A DNA stretch of 64,000 nt from the NCBI GenBank assembly GCA_029259775.1, contig JAJDEN010000005.1:124001-188000 (forward strand), read 5' to 3'. Each line of letters begins with the position of its first letter. Positions within the stretch are counted from its first letter, which is position 1. Of the stretch, positions 1 to 8,643 are shown piece by piece. Source of the stretch: Planctomycetota bacterium. GTDB taxonomy: Bacteria; Planctomycetota; PLA2; JAEUHO01. Made by a program: the position numbers and the translations under genes. Under the pieces are notes generated by a model. That model was not told the origin of the DNA. It did not search any database and worked only from the letters and a program-made list of their open reading frames with translations.

Positions 1-2
1 GC

Positions 3-578
3 ACGACCACGAAGATCCTCAACGGCAACTTCATGTGGATCGTGCACCCGAACGGCACGACCCAGCGCATGCACGGCACGCCGGAGGGCGCTCGCGCCAT
101 TCGGCAGCTCAAGGAAGACCGCACGCGCATGGGCGACCTGGCCCAGTTCATTACGCTGCAAGGGCTCAAGGGCCGCGGCGTGACGTTCGACTTCCAAGGC
201 GAGAAGAAGGGGGACGGGGACTACGAGGGCCAGTGGCTCAAGGTCACGCGCCGCGCCCCCGGAGCGACGACGATGCACTTCTGGCTGGCCTTCGACAAGG
301 CAGCCAACGGTGGCTACGTCGCCAAGTGGCCCGGCATCGTCCGCATCGACGGCGTGGCCAGCCAGCGCATCCCGACGGAGGACTTCATCCTCCGCTCGTG
401 GACGGCGAGCAGCGCTGATGCCCGTCGCAAGTTCCGCTACCCCAAGACCATCACGGCCTACTCCCGGGTGGGCAACGAGCGGCCGGTGCGCTTCCTACGC
501 GCGAACGTGCAAGCCATCAAGCTGAACATCGGCATTCCCGAGACGCAGTTCCGGCCGCCGGCGCCGAAGCGCCGGTAG
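3..578 (+). CDS. LolA-fold periplasmic protein, paralogue 1 (5' truncated)
   Basis: The reading frame is open from base 3 and continues off the left edge, so the N-terminus and signal peptide are missing. The visible part begins in a segment reading TTKILNGNFMWIVHP, which matches the TTKILDDNKMWIIHP segment of the third paralogue at 1676-2587, so roughly the first 110 residues lie outside. A later block (QLKEDRTRMGDLAQFITLQGLKGRGV) is shared with both neighbours. The pattern of a short beta segment, a 'DGxxMWI' turn and a following helix fits the LolA/LolB-type outer-membrane lipoprotein-sorting fold. A ligand (lipoprotein or other hydrophobic molecule) cannot be named. The stop codon is directly followed by the ATG of the next paralogue, so the two are surely cotranscribed. 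The fold call is by pattern only. Confidence 0.6.
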   Translation, partial: TTTKILNGNFMWIVHPNGTTQRMHGTPEGARAIRQLKEDRTRMGDLAQFITLQGLKGRGVTFDFQGEKKGDGDYEGQWLKVTRRAPGATTMHFWLAFDKAANGGYVAKWPGIVRIDGVASQRIPTEDFILRSWTASSADARRKFRYPKTITAYSRVGNERPVRFLRANVQAIKLNIGIPETQFRPPAPKRR

Positions 579-1604
579 ATGCGCCGCTCCCTGGCAGCTC
601 TCGCCGCACTCTGCGCCCTGGCTTGCGTCCTCGACGTGTTCGACGTCCCCGCGGCCCATGCAGTCTTCGCGGACGAGGTGCCAGCGAAAGTGCCGCCGGC
701 CTCTCCCGGGAGCGCCGCGACCAAGGAACGGGCCGCCCAGAAGAAGGCGGCACCGTCGCAGGGGCGTGTCTGGTTTGCAGAAGCCGCCGCCTGGGTGCGC
801 GGCGACGACCTCGACCGGAGCGCCGTCCGGCACGTCCACGTGGATCTGCTCAACGTGACGATGTCAGGTGCGACCGGCAAGCACGACGGCAACTTCCGGA
901 TCTGGCTGCAGCTCCCGAAGCGCGTCCGCCTCGAGACGCGCGAGATGGGCAACACCCCGCTCACCGAGCGTCAGGTCAAGGTCCTCGACGGCGAGCAGAT
1001 GTGGATCCACACGAAGGTCGGAGGCTGGGCTCGTCAGCATGCGACCGGTAGTGAGGGCATGCGAGCCATCCGCCAGATGCAGAAGGATCGCGATGACTTC
1101 GCGAAGCTGACGCGCTTCCTGACGCTGCGTGACCTCGCCGGCCCCGGCGTCCGTTTCACCGACGCCCAGCAGGTCTCGTTTGCCTCCGGACATCTCAAGG
1201 GGGCCTGGATGAAGGTACGCCGCATCGCGCCCGGCGGAGGACGCATGGCCTTCCTGTTCGCGGGCCGGAAGGACGCACAGGGCTCCTGGCACGCCACCGC
1301 GCCCCACGCTGTCCTGGTGCCCGCGAACGCGCAGGCCGGTACGCCGGTCGAGCACTACGTCCTGAACGGCTGGCGCCGCGTCGGCAAACGCAACCTCCCG
1401 AGGCGCGTCCAGCGCTTCACGCAGTCTCCGAAGGCGAAGCTGCAGGACGGGACGAGCAAGAACGGCCACTTCGTGCGGACCCTGCTCGCGCACCCGATCG
1501 CGTTGCGCCTCAATACGCCGGCCCCCAAGGGCACGTTCGCCGCGGGGTTCCCAGCCCTGGTTGGGGAGACCACGAAGGCCCCGGCCGTGCCGAAGGAACG
1601 CTGA
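579..1604 (+). CDS. LolA-fold secreted protein, paralogue 2
   Basis: 341 residues. The N-terminus (MRRSLAALAALCALACVLDVF...AHAVFA) is a Sec signal peptide, so the mature protein is periplasmic. The core contains NFRIWLQLPKRVRLE, VKVLDGEQMWIHTKV and a helix-rich QMQKDRDDFAKLTRFLTLRDL segment, all aligning with paralogues 1 and 3. These resemble the strand-turn pattern of LolA-fold lipoprotein carriers. The start is the ATG immediately after the TAG of paralogue 1, with zero intergenic bases, so translation is probably coupled. Compared with paralogue 3 it has a longer Lys/Ala/Pro-rich N-terminal linker and a C-terminal extension. The exact cargo is unknown. Confidence 0.62.
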   Translation: MRRSLAALAALCALACVLDVFDVPAAHAVFADEVPAKVPPASPGSAATKERAAQKKAAPSQGRVWFAEAAAWVRGDDLDRSAVRHVHVDLLNVTMSGATGKHDGNFRIWLQLPKRVRLETREMGNTPLTERQVKVLDGEQMWIHTKVGGWARQHATGSEGMRAIRQMQKDRDDFAKLTRFLTLRDLAGPGVRFTDAQQVSFASGHLKGAWMKVRRIAPGGGRMAFLFAGRKDAQGSWHATAPHAVLVPANAQAGTPVEHYVLNGWRRVGKRNLPRRVQRFTQSPKAKLQDGTSKNGHFVRTLLAHPIALRLNTPAPKGTFAAGFPALVGETTKAPAVPKER

Positions 1605-1675
1605 TTTCGACCCTCAACCCCGCCGCAGTGGGAAAGTGCGACTGCTGCGTGACCGACCCCTGGTAGTGGGAGCCC

Positions 1676-2587
1676 ATGAACATGCGCCGACTTGCCGCCA
1701 CGACCCTCTCCGCCCTCTCGCTCGCCCTCGCGGCCAGCCTGCTGCTCGCTCCGGAGCCGGCCGACGCCCGCGGCGGGGCGGCCGCTCCGAAGCCCGCCCG
1801 CCCCGATCCGCGCAAGGGGCCCACCTACTTCGACCAAGCCATCCACTGGGTCAACGACGGCAAGGCCGGTATCCACAAGGTCAGTGACTTCTTTGCCGAT
1901 CTGGCCAACGTGAAGTTCAACATCGACGGCAACAAGCACGAGGGGTACATGCGCCTCTGGCTGAAGACGCCGAAGAAGTACCGCGTCGAGCTGCGGCCGG
2001 GCGTCGCCAAGACGCGCCTGACCACCAAGATCCTCGACGACAACAAGATGTGGATCATCCACCCCGCCGTGAACAACCAGGCCCCGCGCCTGCAGCGTCT
2101 GCACGGCGCCCCCGGCGGCGATGCGGCCATCCGCCAGCTCACCAACGACCGCAAGCGCTTGATGGACCTGGCACGATTCCTGACGCTCGAAGGGCTCAAG
2201 GGCCCCGGTGTCCAACTCATCAACGAGGGACGTACCGAGGGCAGCGGCACCTTTGAAGGCAAGTGGGTGCGGGTCCGGCGCCGGATCGCCAACGGCGCGG
2301 ACGTGACCTTCTACCTCGCTTACCGCACGGACGCGGCGGGCACGACGATCACGGCCACGCACCCGGGGATCGTCAAGGTGCACGGTGACCCGCGCCGGCG
2401 CGAGCCGAGCGAGTACTACATCCTGAAGAACTGGAAGCGCGGTCCTCAGTTCCGCTACCCGGGTCGCATCGAGGCTTACTCCGAGGCCACCCCGGGCGCC
2501 CGCCCGAAGCGTTTCCTCTTGGCGTTCCCGACCGACATCCGCATCAACACGAAGCTTCCGGACAGTACCTTCGCTCCTCCGCGCTGA
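1676..2587 (+). CDS. LolA-fold secreted protein, paralogue 3
   Basis: 303 residues with a clear signal peptide (MNMRRLAATTLSALSLALAASLLLAPEPADA). The mature part has YMRLWLKTPKKYRVEL, TKILDDNKMWIIHP and LTNDRKRLMDLARFLTLEGLKGPGV, the same blocks as the two upstream paralogues. This is a tandem triplication of one LolA-like fold. A GGGAG ribosome-binding site lies 3-7 bases before the ATG. The 71-base gap to paralogue 2 could hold its own start, but same-strand spacing suggests one operon. A role in periplasmic handling of lipoproteins or lipids is an inference from the fold; lolD and lolC/E are encoded about 33 kb away in this window. Confidence 0.62.
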   Translation: MNMRRLAATTLSALSLALAASLLLAPEPADARGGAAAPKPARPDPRKGPTYFDQAIHWVNDGKAGIHKVSDFFADLANVKFNIDGNKHEGYMRLWLKTPKKYRVELRPGVAKTRLTTKILDDNKMWIIHPAVNNQAPRLQRLHGAPGGDAAIRQLTNDRKRLMDLARFLTLEGLKGPGVQLINEGRTEGSGTFEGKWVRVRRRIANGADVTFYLAYRTDAAGTTITATHPGIVKVHGDPRRREPSEYYILKNWKRGPQFRYPGRIEAYSEATPGARPKRFLLAFPTDIRINTKLPDSTFAPPR

Positions 2588-2604
2588 GCTGGGACCGGTG
2601 CCGG

Positions 2605-4455
2605 TCAGACGCTGCGGTGGAACCAGCGCTCGAGCTGGGCGTTGGTCATCGTGAGGCGCGTCGGCCGGCCGTGCGGACACGAGTGGCTGTGGTTGAGCGC
2701 CTCGGCTTGGTCGAGCAGCGCCAGCACCTCGTCTTCGTGCAGGATGTCACCTGCCATCACGGCGCTCCGGCAAGCCAGCGAGTCGACGGCGACGCTGACC
2801 AGGTGCGTGCGATCGAGGCCTTCGCGCCGGCCACGTTCGAGAAGCTCGAGCAGTTCTTGCAGGGCCGCCTCCGGATCCGGCCGGCGCAGCACCGCAGGAA
2901 CACCGTTCACAGCGACCGCATCGCCTCCAAACGGCTCCACGATCCATCCGAGGGTCTGCAGGAGCTCCCGCTCCTCGAAGAGCCGCGCGGCGTCTGCGGG
3001 ATCCAGGTGCACGACCATCGGCACGAGCAGCCGCTGCACCTCCAGGTTGCCCTTCTCGCGCAGGCGTTCGTTGATCCGATCGAAGAGCACGCGCTCGTGC
3101 AGCGCGTGTTGATCGACGAGAACGAGCTCACCATCTCCCTCAAGCAACAAGTAGGTGCCGAGCGCCTGGCCGATGGGCCTCAAGCCCGAGGCGGTCCTCG
3201 CTGTCGATGTCCGGCCTGACAGGGATCCCTCGTCGCCATCCGTGGGGCCGCTTTCGCGCACGAACGCCCCGTCATGGCCGGCGGCATAGGCTTCCGGATG
3301 GGCCGCCGGCGCGAACGAGAAGCCGCGTGCCGGGCTGTCCGCGGAGCGACCGCGGCCCCCCAGGAAGGCCTGCTCCACGGCAGCCCGCCGTGCGGCCTCG
3401 CTGCTGGCGTTGTGCGCGTGCTCGTGGTGCTGCTCCCCCCCGCCCAGGGATACAGCGACGCCGGGCTGCGCGCGCTCGAGCGCGGCTCGGAGCGTACGGC
3501 GAACGACGCGGTGCGCGCTGCTTGTGTCCTTCCAGCGCACCTCGGTCTTGCCAGGATGCACGTTGACGTCGACATGCTCGGGATCGGTCGCGAGGAACAG
3601 GAACGCGATCGGCCGTCGCCCGCCGGGCGGCATCAGATCGCGGTAGGCCTCACGCACGGCGTGCGAGATCGTGCGGTCGCGGATGTGGCGCCCGTTCAGG
3701 AACACCTGCTCCAAGCGGGCGTCCGCGCGCGTGAGCGACGGCGGGCCGATCCACGCCTCGAGGGTGGGATCGTCGTCGGATGTCGTCGAGATCAACTCGC
3801 GGGCGAGGTCCGCGCCGTGTACCTGCGCGATCCGCGCGCGCCGATCGGTTTCAGCCGGCGCGTCGAGCAGCACCTGCGAGCCCTGCTGCAGCCGGAAGGC
3901 CACGTGCGGATAGGCCAGCGCGAAGCGACCGAGCAGGGCCTTGATGTGGCCGAGCTCGGTCGTCGCCGTGCGAAGGAACTTGCGACGTGCCGGGACGCGC
4001 GCGAACAGGTGCTCGGCGCGGACCACGGTGCCCGGGGAAGCCGCGCAGGGGACCACGGCGCTGATGTGCCCTTCGAGGTTCTCCACGCGGTGACCGGCCT
4101 CGGCATCTCGCGTCCGCGACACGATGGAGGCGCGCGCCACGCTGCCGATGCTCGCCAGTGCTTCACCGCGGAAGCCGAGCGTCGCGATATGCCGCAGGTC
4201 TTCGACGTCGCCGATCTTGCTCGTGGCGTGCGGCAGGAAGATGCGCTCGAGATCGCCGGGCTCGATTCCGTAGCCATCGTCACGAACCTCGATCAGGTCG
4301 CGCCCCCCGTCGCGGAGATCGACTTCGATGCGGCACGCGTCCGCGTCGAGGGCGTTCTCGACGAGCTCCTTGACGACGGACGCAGGGCGCTCGACCACCT
4401 CGCCTGCGGCGATCTGGTTGACGACGTGCGGATCGAGAACGTGGATGCGGCCCAT
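2605..4455 (-). CDS. mutL: DNA mismatch repair protein MutL (endonuclease type)
   Basis: 616 residues. The GHKL ATPase domain is complete: QIAAGEVVERPASVVKELVENALDA (about 14-38), DDGYGI (about 58-63), TSKI and GFRGEALASIGSV (about 93). The C-terminal dimerisation domain carries the nicking-endonuclease signatures: DQHALHER (about 448), ACR (about 561) and CPHGRP (about 593). This is the class of MutL that nicks DNA itself in bacteria without MutH. In the usual DQHA(X)2E(X)4E metal motif the last acid is Asp here rather than Glu. The gene lies downstream of holA on the same strand; a TAGGCT box stands 9 bases before the ATG. It converges with the LolA-like genes. Confidence 0.97.
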   Translation of the reverse strand: MGRIHVLDPHVVNQIAAGEVVERPASVVKELVENALDADACRIEVDLRDGGRDLIEVRDDGYGIEPGDLERIFLPHATSKIGDVEDLRHIATLGFRGEALASIGSVARASIVSRTRDAEAGHRVENLEGHISAVVPCAASPGTVVRAEHLFARVPARRKFLRTATTELGHIKALLGRFALAYPHVAFRLQQGSQVLLDAPAETDRRARIAQVHGADLARELISTTSDDDPTLEAWIGPPSLTRADARLEQVFLNGRHIRDRTISHAVREAYRDLMPPGGRRPIAFLFLATDPEHVDVNVHPGKTEVRWKDTSSAHRVVRRTLRAALERAQPGVAVSLGGGEQHHEHAHNASSEAARRAAVEQAFLGGRGRSADSPARGFSFAPAAHPEAYAAGHDGAFVRESGPTDGDEGSLSGRTSTARTASGLRPIGQALGTYLLLEGDGELVLVDQHALHERVLFDRINERLREKGNLEVQRLLVPMVVHLDPADAARLFEERELLQTLGWIVEPFGGDAVAVNGVPAVLRRPDPEAALQELLELLERGRREGLDRTHLVSVAVDSLACRSAVMAGDILHEDEVLALLDQAEALNHSHSCPHGRPTRLTMTNAQLERWFHRSV

Positions 4456-4467
4456 ACGCCCGAGAGC

Positions 4468-5649
4468 CTAGGTGCGGGCAGGGACGCGCCCGGCGAGGCC
4501 CTGGACGAGGGTCGCCACGAGGCGCTCCGTCGCCAGCCGAGGCGGCACGCCGCCCCCCTTGACGCCGATCTCGGCCTCCAGGAAGGCCTTGTGCAGATCC
4601 AGCAGCAGCACCGGATCGCGGCGGCAGCGGCCGATGAACCGGTCTGCGAGGAACGGCGGGATGCCCTGCTCCTTGGCGACCATGTCCCCGGGCTCGCCCC
4701 GCTGCAGCGCCTCGGCCCCGGCCAGCACCCGCCGGAAGGAGGCGTGCATCGCGGCGGTCATCTGCGGGAAGAGCGCCTCCGGGCGCGCGCTCACCGCACC
4801 GCGCGCGTTGCTGATGCCGCGATCGAAGGCCGCGCCCGCGAGTCGCAGCGCGGTGCCGGCGTCCCCGTCGAGGACCGCGTCGACCAACTTCCAGATCGGG
4901 TCTTCGCGCGTCGGGCCGACCGTCGCTTCGATCTCGTCGTGCGTCACCTCGGGCCGGTCGCCGACGTAGAGCGCGAGCGAGCGCAGCGCGTCCTCGAGCG
5001 CCGTCAGCTCCGGGCCCACGAGCATCGTGAGGGCGTGCGCCGCTTCGATGGTCACGCTCTTCTTGTGCACGCGGCTCATGCGCGAGACGACGAAGCGCGA
5101 GAGTTCATGATCGTGCGGCGGTGCGAAGCGCTCCCAGGGACCGGGTGCGTCGTAGAGCGCGCGGCAGTCCACGACCCAGGCGCCCGCCGTCAGCAGGGTC
5201 TTCGTCGAGACCGACTCGCGCCCTTTCACAGGCTTCGCCGTGGACAGCACGAGCAGGGCGCCCGGCGCCGGATGCTCGCAGGCGCGCTTGACCAGGTGGG
5301 TCAGCGGGTTCATGCGACCGCCCCCCGGTTGCGCCGGCGCACTCTCCGGATGCTCGATGATGACGACCTTCTCCGTCGTGAAGAGCGACAGGGTGCGCAG
5401 CTCGTCGAGGGCGCCGGCCACGTGCTCCTTCTGCTCGGGCAGGCGCGCGTCCAGATGCACGACGCCCCCGCCCGGATCGCCGTCGGGCAGGACCTTGGCG
5501 ATCAGGTGCTCGACCGCGCGCTCCCGGAACCAGCGCTCCGCGCCCGCAAGCACGACGACGGGCGGCAGGCTCTCCTTGGCCAGCAGGCCCGGCAGCCGGG
5601 GCGCGGGCAGGGCCTGCGGTGCTTTGCCACGTCGCCCGCCGGCACTCAT
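4468..5649 (-). CDS. holA: DNA polymerase III delta subunit
   Basis: 393 residues. The delta subunit is the clamp-loader 'wrench' that opens the beta clamp. Supporting segments are PPVVVLAGAERWFRERAVEHLI near the N-terminus, LFTTEKVVIIEHPE, GPELTALEDALRSLALYVGD, and a C-terminal helical collar with PEALFPQMTAAMHASFRRVL. These fit the HolA family, which has a degenerate AAA+ fold without Walker motifs. I chose the ATG at 5649 (MSAGGRRGK) because the frame further upstream is Pro/Arg-rich and reads like non-coding extension. It lies just upstream of mutL on the same strand (12 bases apart) and is divergent from the CPBP gene. Family assignment is good; exact start is less certain. Confidence 0.85.
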   Translation of the reverse strand: MSAGGRRGKAPQALPAPRLPGLLAKESLPPVVVLAGAERWFRERAVEHLIAKVLPDGDPGGGVVHLDARLPEQKEHVAGALDELRTLSLFTTEKVVIIEHPESAPAQPGGGRMNPLTHLVKRACEHPAPGALLVLSTAKPVKGRESVSTKTLLTAGAWVVDCRALYDAPGPWERFAPPHDHELSRFVVSRMSRVHKKSVTIEAAHALTMLVGPELTALEDALRSLALYVGDRPEVTHDEIEATVGPTREDPIWKLVDAVLDGDAGTALRLAGAAFDRGISNARGAVSARPEALFPQMTAAMHASFRRVLAGAEALQRGEPGDMVAKEQGIPPFLADRFIGRCRRDPVLLLDLHKAFLEAEIGVKGGGVPPRLATERLVATLVQGLAGRVPART

Positions 5650-5765
5650 GCGCTGGGCCCGCGGCGAGCGGCGAGACGGGGGAGGGCTCGGTTCATGAAG
5701 GCATTGTGCCCGCCCTGGCCGACCGCCCGAAAGGCCCACCCGACTGCGACCGATCCAACCGGACG

Positions 5766-6533
5766 ATGAAGGCCCGCAGGTCCACCACCCCCGAGCCGAC
5801 CCTGCCGTACGACTATGTCGCGCGGACGCGGGCCCTGCCCGTGAACCTGCTCTTCCTGATGCCGTTCTTGCTGATCTACCAGGCGGCCCTCTTCTTCACG
5901 AAGAGCCCGGTGGACAATGCCGCCGCCGCCTGGGTCCGGGCCCTGTTCCATGGCCTCGGCCACCGCGGCTCCCTGCTCGTGACGCTCCTCGTGGCCCTGT
6001 CCCTGGCCTTGGTCGTGATCGTCCGCGTGCGTGACGCGACGCGGGACCGCGGGATCTTCGGCGGCATGCTGGCCGAGGGCCTCTGCTACGGCGCCCTGCT
6101 CGGCACCGTGGCGGGCATGCTCGCCACGAGCCTCCCCATGGAGCGCGTGGTCGCCCTCGCGTCGCTGCAGGGCAACTCGGGCAGCACGATCGCCGGTCTC
6201 CAGGAAGGCGTGCGCGACTTGGGCCTCGCCGTCGGCGCCGGCATCTTCGAGGAGCTCGTGTTCCGCGGCGTCCTGTGCTGGGGCCTGTTTGCCTTGCTAC
6301 GCCACGCGATCGGGACGGACCGCATCTCGGCTGGATGCGTTGCGATCCTCGTCTCGTCGTATGTGTTCTCCGACTACCACCACTGGGGTGTGACGGGGGA
6401 GCCGTATGTCAGCGAGGTCTTCGCCTTCCGCTTCCACGCCGGCATCGTGCTCGGCGCGGTCTTCCTGTTCCGTGGCTTGGGCATCGCCGCCTTCGCGCAC
6501 GGCTTCTACGACGCGCTCGTGATGCTGGGGTAG
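5766..6533 (+). CDS. CPBP-family intramembrane metalloprotease
   Basis: 255 residues with about six to seven predicted membrane segments. The family signature is present: EELVFR (EExxxR) in GAGIFEELVFRGVLCWG, then FSDYHHWG, then FRFHAGIVLG and a final AHGFYD. These Glu/His residues form the metal site of CPBP (Abi/CAAX-like, type II CAAX prenyl endopeptidase-like) proteins. Bacterial members are associated with cleaving membrane proteins or with immunity to peptides, but the substrate here is unknown. The start at 5766 gives a compact N-terminus; the frame upstream is low-information. It is divergent from holA and convergent with ubiE. Confidence 0.85.
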   Translation: MKARRSTTPEPTLPYDYVARTRALPVNLLFLMPFLLIYQAALFFTKSPVDNAAAAWVRALFHGLGHRGSLLVTLLVALSLALVVIVRVRDATRDRGIFGGMLAEGLCYGALLGTVAGMLATSLPMERVVALASLQGNSGSTIAGLQEGVRDLGLAVGAGIFEELVFRGVLCWGLFALLRHAIGTDRISAGCVAILVSSYVFSDYHHWGVTGEPYVSEVFAFRFHAGIVLGAVFLFRGLGIAAFAHGFYDALVMLG

Positions 6534-6612
6534 CGACCGGTTGCGTCACGCCATGGCCCAAGGTCGAACATCAGGCTGGCTTGGGCGAGCGAACGCGTGC
6601 GCCCTGCGTCGA

Positions 6613-7341
6613 TCACTTCGTAGCGATGTGGATGCAGGCAATGCCGCCGGTCAGAGGCGTGATGTCGACCGACGAGAAGCCGGCCTGCTTCAGGCGCTCA
6701 CCCAGCGCATGCGGACCCGGGAACGCCATCACGCTGCGCGGCAAGTATGTGTAGGCATTGTCGCCGCCACCACCGCTCACGAGGTTGCCGATCATCGGCA
6801 AGACGATCATGAAGTAGGTGTGATAGACCGCGCGGAACACAGCGTTCGGAGGCCGCGAGAACTCGAGCACGAGGAAGCGCCCCCCCGGGCGCAGTACGCG
6901 GCACGCTTCGCGGAAACCGCCGTCGAGGTCCTCCAAGTTGCGCACGCCGAACCCGACCGTGGCTACGTCGAACGACGCGTCCTCGAACGGCAGGTCCGTC
7001 GTGTCGGCTACACCGAACTCGATGCGGTCCCCGGCCTTCTTGCGCGCGAGGCGGACCATCTCGACAGCGAAGTCGGTGCCCACGACCTCGCCCGCGCCGC
7101 CATCCTTCATGGCCACCGAGAGATCGCCCGTGCCGCAGCACAGATCCAACAGACGCTCGGTGCCGTCGAGCGCCAGCATCGCCGCCGCCTGCTTGCGCCA
7201 GCGCACATCGGTGTTCGCACTGAGCAGGTGGTTGAGCATGTCGTAGGTCGGAGCAATGCGATCGAACATGCGCGAGATGCGCCGGCCGCTCTTGCGGTCG
7301 GTCTCGTCGGCGAATCGCGTGGGGGCCGGTACGTGGGGCAT
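6613..7341 (-). CDS. ubiE: UbiE/MenG-type quinone C-methyltransferase
   Basis: 242 residues from the chosen ATG (MPHVPAPTRFADETDRKSG). UbiE/MenG methylates the quinone ring with SAM, at the last (menaquinone) or a late (ubiquinone) step. Signatures: MFDRIAPTYDMLNHLLSANTDVRWRKQA (UbiE signature 1), LLDLCCGTGDLS (SAM motif I), FGVRNLEDLDGGFREACRVLRPGG (signature 2) and VLEFSRPP. Length is typical. Longer upstream starts exist but add only Arg/Pro-rich residues. Given the likely phylum, menaquinone is the likelier substrate, so menG would be an equally good name. Divergent from ruvB across about 150 bases. Confidence 0.93.
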   Translation of the reverse strand: MPHVPAPTRFADETDRKSGRRISRMFDRIAPTYDMLNHLLSANTDVRWRKQAAAMLALDGTERLLDLCCGTGDLSVAMKDGGAGEVVGTDFAVEMVRLARKKAGDRIEFGVADTTDLPFEDASFDVATVGFGVRNLEDLDGGFREACRVLRPGGRFLVLEFSRPPNAVFRAVYHTYFMIVLPMIGNLVSGGGGDNAYTYLPRSVMAFPGPHALGERLKQAGFSSVDITPLTGGIACIHIATK

Positions 7342-7453
7342 GCGCGGGGAGTGTACGACTCGGGGAGCGCGTCGTCGCCGGATGGGCGACCGACCGGGCC
7401 CCCCGGCCGCCAATGCACATCTTGTGGTGGATGCCCGTTATCTCCCCCACAGG

Positions 7454-7488
7454 TTGCGCGGGTCGCACCCTCGGGCTACCTTGGCTTG
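7454..7488 (+). promoter_or_regulatory. ruvB leaderless promoter
   Basis: A -35 box TTGCGC (7454-7459) and a -10 box TACCTT (7477-7482) are separated by 17 bases. The -10 ends 6 bases before the ATG at 7489, so the transcript would begin at the start codon. This is the best example of the TANNNT-N6-ATG pattern in the window and supports the upstream start for ruvB. Confidence 0.6.
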
Positions 7489-8643
7489 ATGGATCGCTCC
7501 GCACGTGGAGCGAATGGCCCTGGGACGGTGATGGCGCAGCCCGGCACGCACGGCGAATCGCAGCCCGACTCCGTATCGGGCGCACCCGAGACCTCAGGGA
7601 GGCTGCAGGCGCCGGGCGAGATGTCCGAGGAGCGGGCCGTCGAGCGCCGCCTGCGTCCCTCGACGATGGATGAGTTCGTCGGCCAGGCGAACGTCGTGGA
7701 GAACCTCAAGCTCGCCATTCGTGCCGCCAAGGAGCGCGGAGAGACCGTCGATCATCTGCTGCTCTCCGGCCTGCCTGGACTCGGCAAGACGACGCTCGCC
7801 CATATCGTCGCTACCGCATCCGAAGTGGAGCTCTTCGAAGCCTCCGCGCCGACGCTCCAGCGCGCGGCCGACCTGGCCGGCCTGCTCACGCGTCTCGAGG
7901 TGGGCGACGTCCTCTTCATCGACGAGATCCACCGCCTGGCCCCCGCCGTCGAGGAGTACCTCTACAGCGCGATGGAGGACTTCGTCCTCGACATCCTCAT
8001 CGACCAAGGCCCGAGCGCACGCAGCGTCCGCATCGACCTGCCGCGCTTCACGCTCGTCGGCGCGACGACACGGGAGGGGCTCCTCTCGGCGCCCCTGCGC
8101 AGTCGCTTCGGCATCCACGAGCGCCTCGAGCCGTACGAACCCGACGTCCTGGCACAGATCCTCAACCGCTCGGCCGGCATCCTCGGCGTAGGCCTGGACG
8201 ACGACGCTGCCGACTACCTCGCGGGCCGCAGCCGAGGCACCCCGCGCGTGGCCAACCGATTCTTGCGACGCGTGCGCGATCTCGCCCAGATCGAATCGGA
8301 CAACCACATCTCGCGGGCCGTCGCCGAAGAGGGCCTGACGCGCATCGGCGTCGACGAGCACGGGCTCACGCGCGTCGATCGCCTGATCTTGCGAACCATC
8401 GGTCGTGCGGACGGCCGCGCCCTGGGCATCAAGACGATCGCGGCCGCCGTAGGCGAAGACGAACGCACGCTCGAGGACGTCTACGAACCGCATCTGCTGC
8501 GCGAAGGGCTGCTCGTCAAGACGCCGCAGGGCCGACGCCTCACCCGCCAGGCCTACGCGATCGTCGATCCGGGAGGTCTCCAGAACATGGCCCCGAGGGG
8601 CGCCGAGCCTGACCTCTTCTCGCCCGGAGCCGCCCAGGAATGA
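7489..8643 (+). CDS. ruvB: Holliday junction branch migration ATPase RuvB
   Basis: 384 residues. RuvB is the hexameric AAA+ motor that drives Holliday junction branch migration with RuvA. Walker A (GLPGLGKTT, about 94-102), Walker B (LFIDEIHR, about 142-149), the sensor block GATTREGLLSAPLRSRFG, RGTPRVANRFLRRVRD and the winged helix (LGIKTIAAAVGEDERTLEDVYEP) are all present. From 7489 the protein has an N-terminal extension of about 44 residues before the conserved SEERAVERRLRPSTMDEFVGQ. An ATG at 7621 would give a 340-residue protein of ordinary length. I prefer 7489 because a well-formed promoter ends exactly there. The stop overlaps the next gene's start. Confidence 0.95.
   Translation: MDRSARGANGPGTVMAQPGTHGESQPDSVSGAPETSGRLQAPGEMSEERAVERRLRPSTMDEFVGQANVVENLKLAIRAAKERGETVDHLLLSGLPGLGKTTLAHIVATASEVELFEASAPTLQRAADLAGLLTRLEVGDVLFIDEIHRLAPAVEEYLYSAMEDFVLDILIDQGPSARSVRIDLPRFTLVGATTREGLLSAPLRSRFGIHERLEPYEPDVLAQILNRSAGILGVGLDDDAADYLAGRSRGTPRVANRFLRRVRDLAQIESDNHISRAVAEEGLTRIGVDEHGLTRVDRLILRTIGRADGRALGIKTIAAAVGEDERTLEDVYEPHLLREGLLVKTPQGRRLTRQAYAIVDPGGLQNMAPRGAEPDLFSPGAAQE

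Noticed and set aside
3274..5769. Long open frame antisense to mutL and holA (over 800 codons)
   Set aside because: It is a shadow caused by high G+C in the third codon position of two genes with clear motifs.
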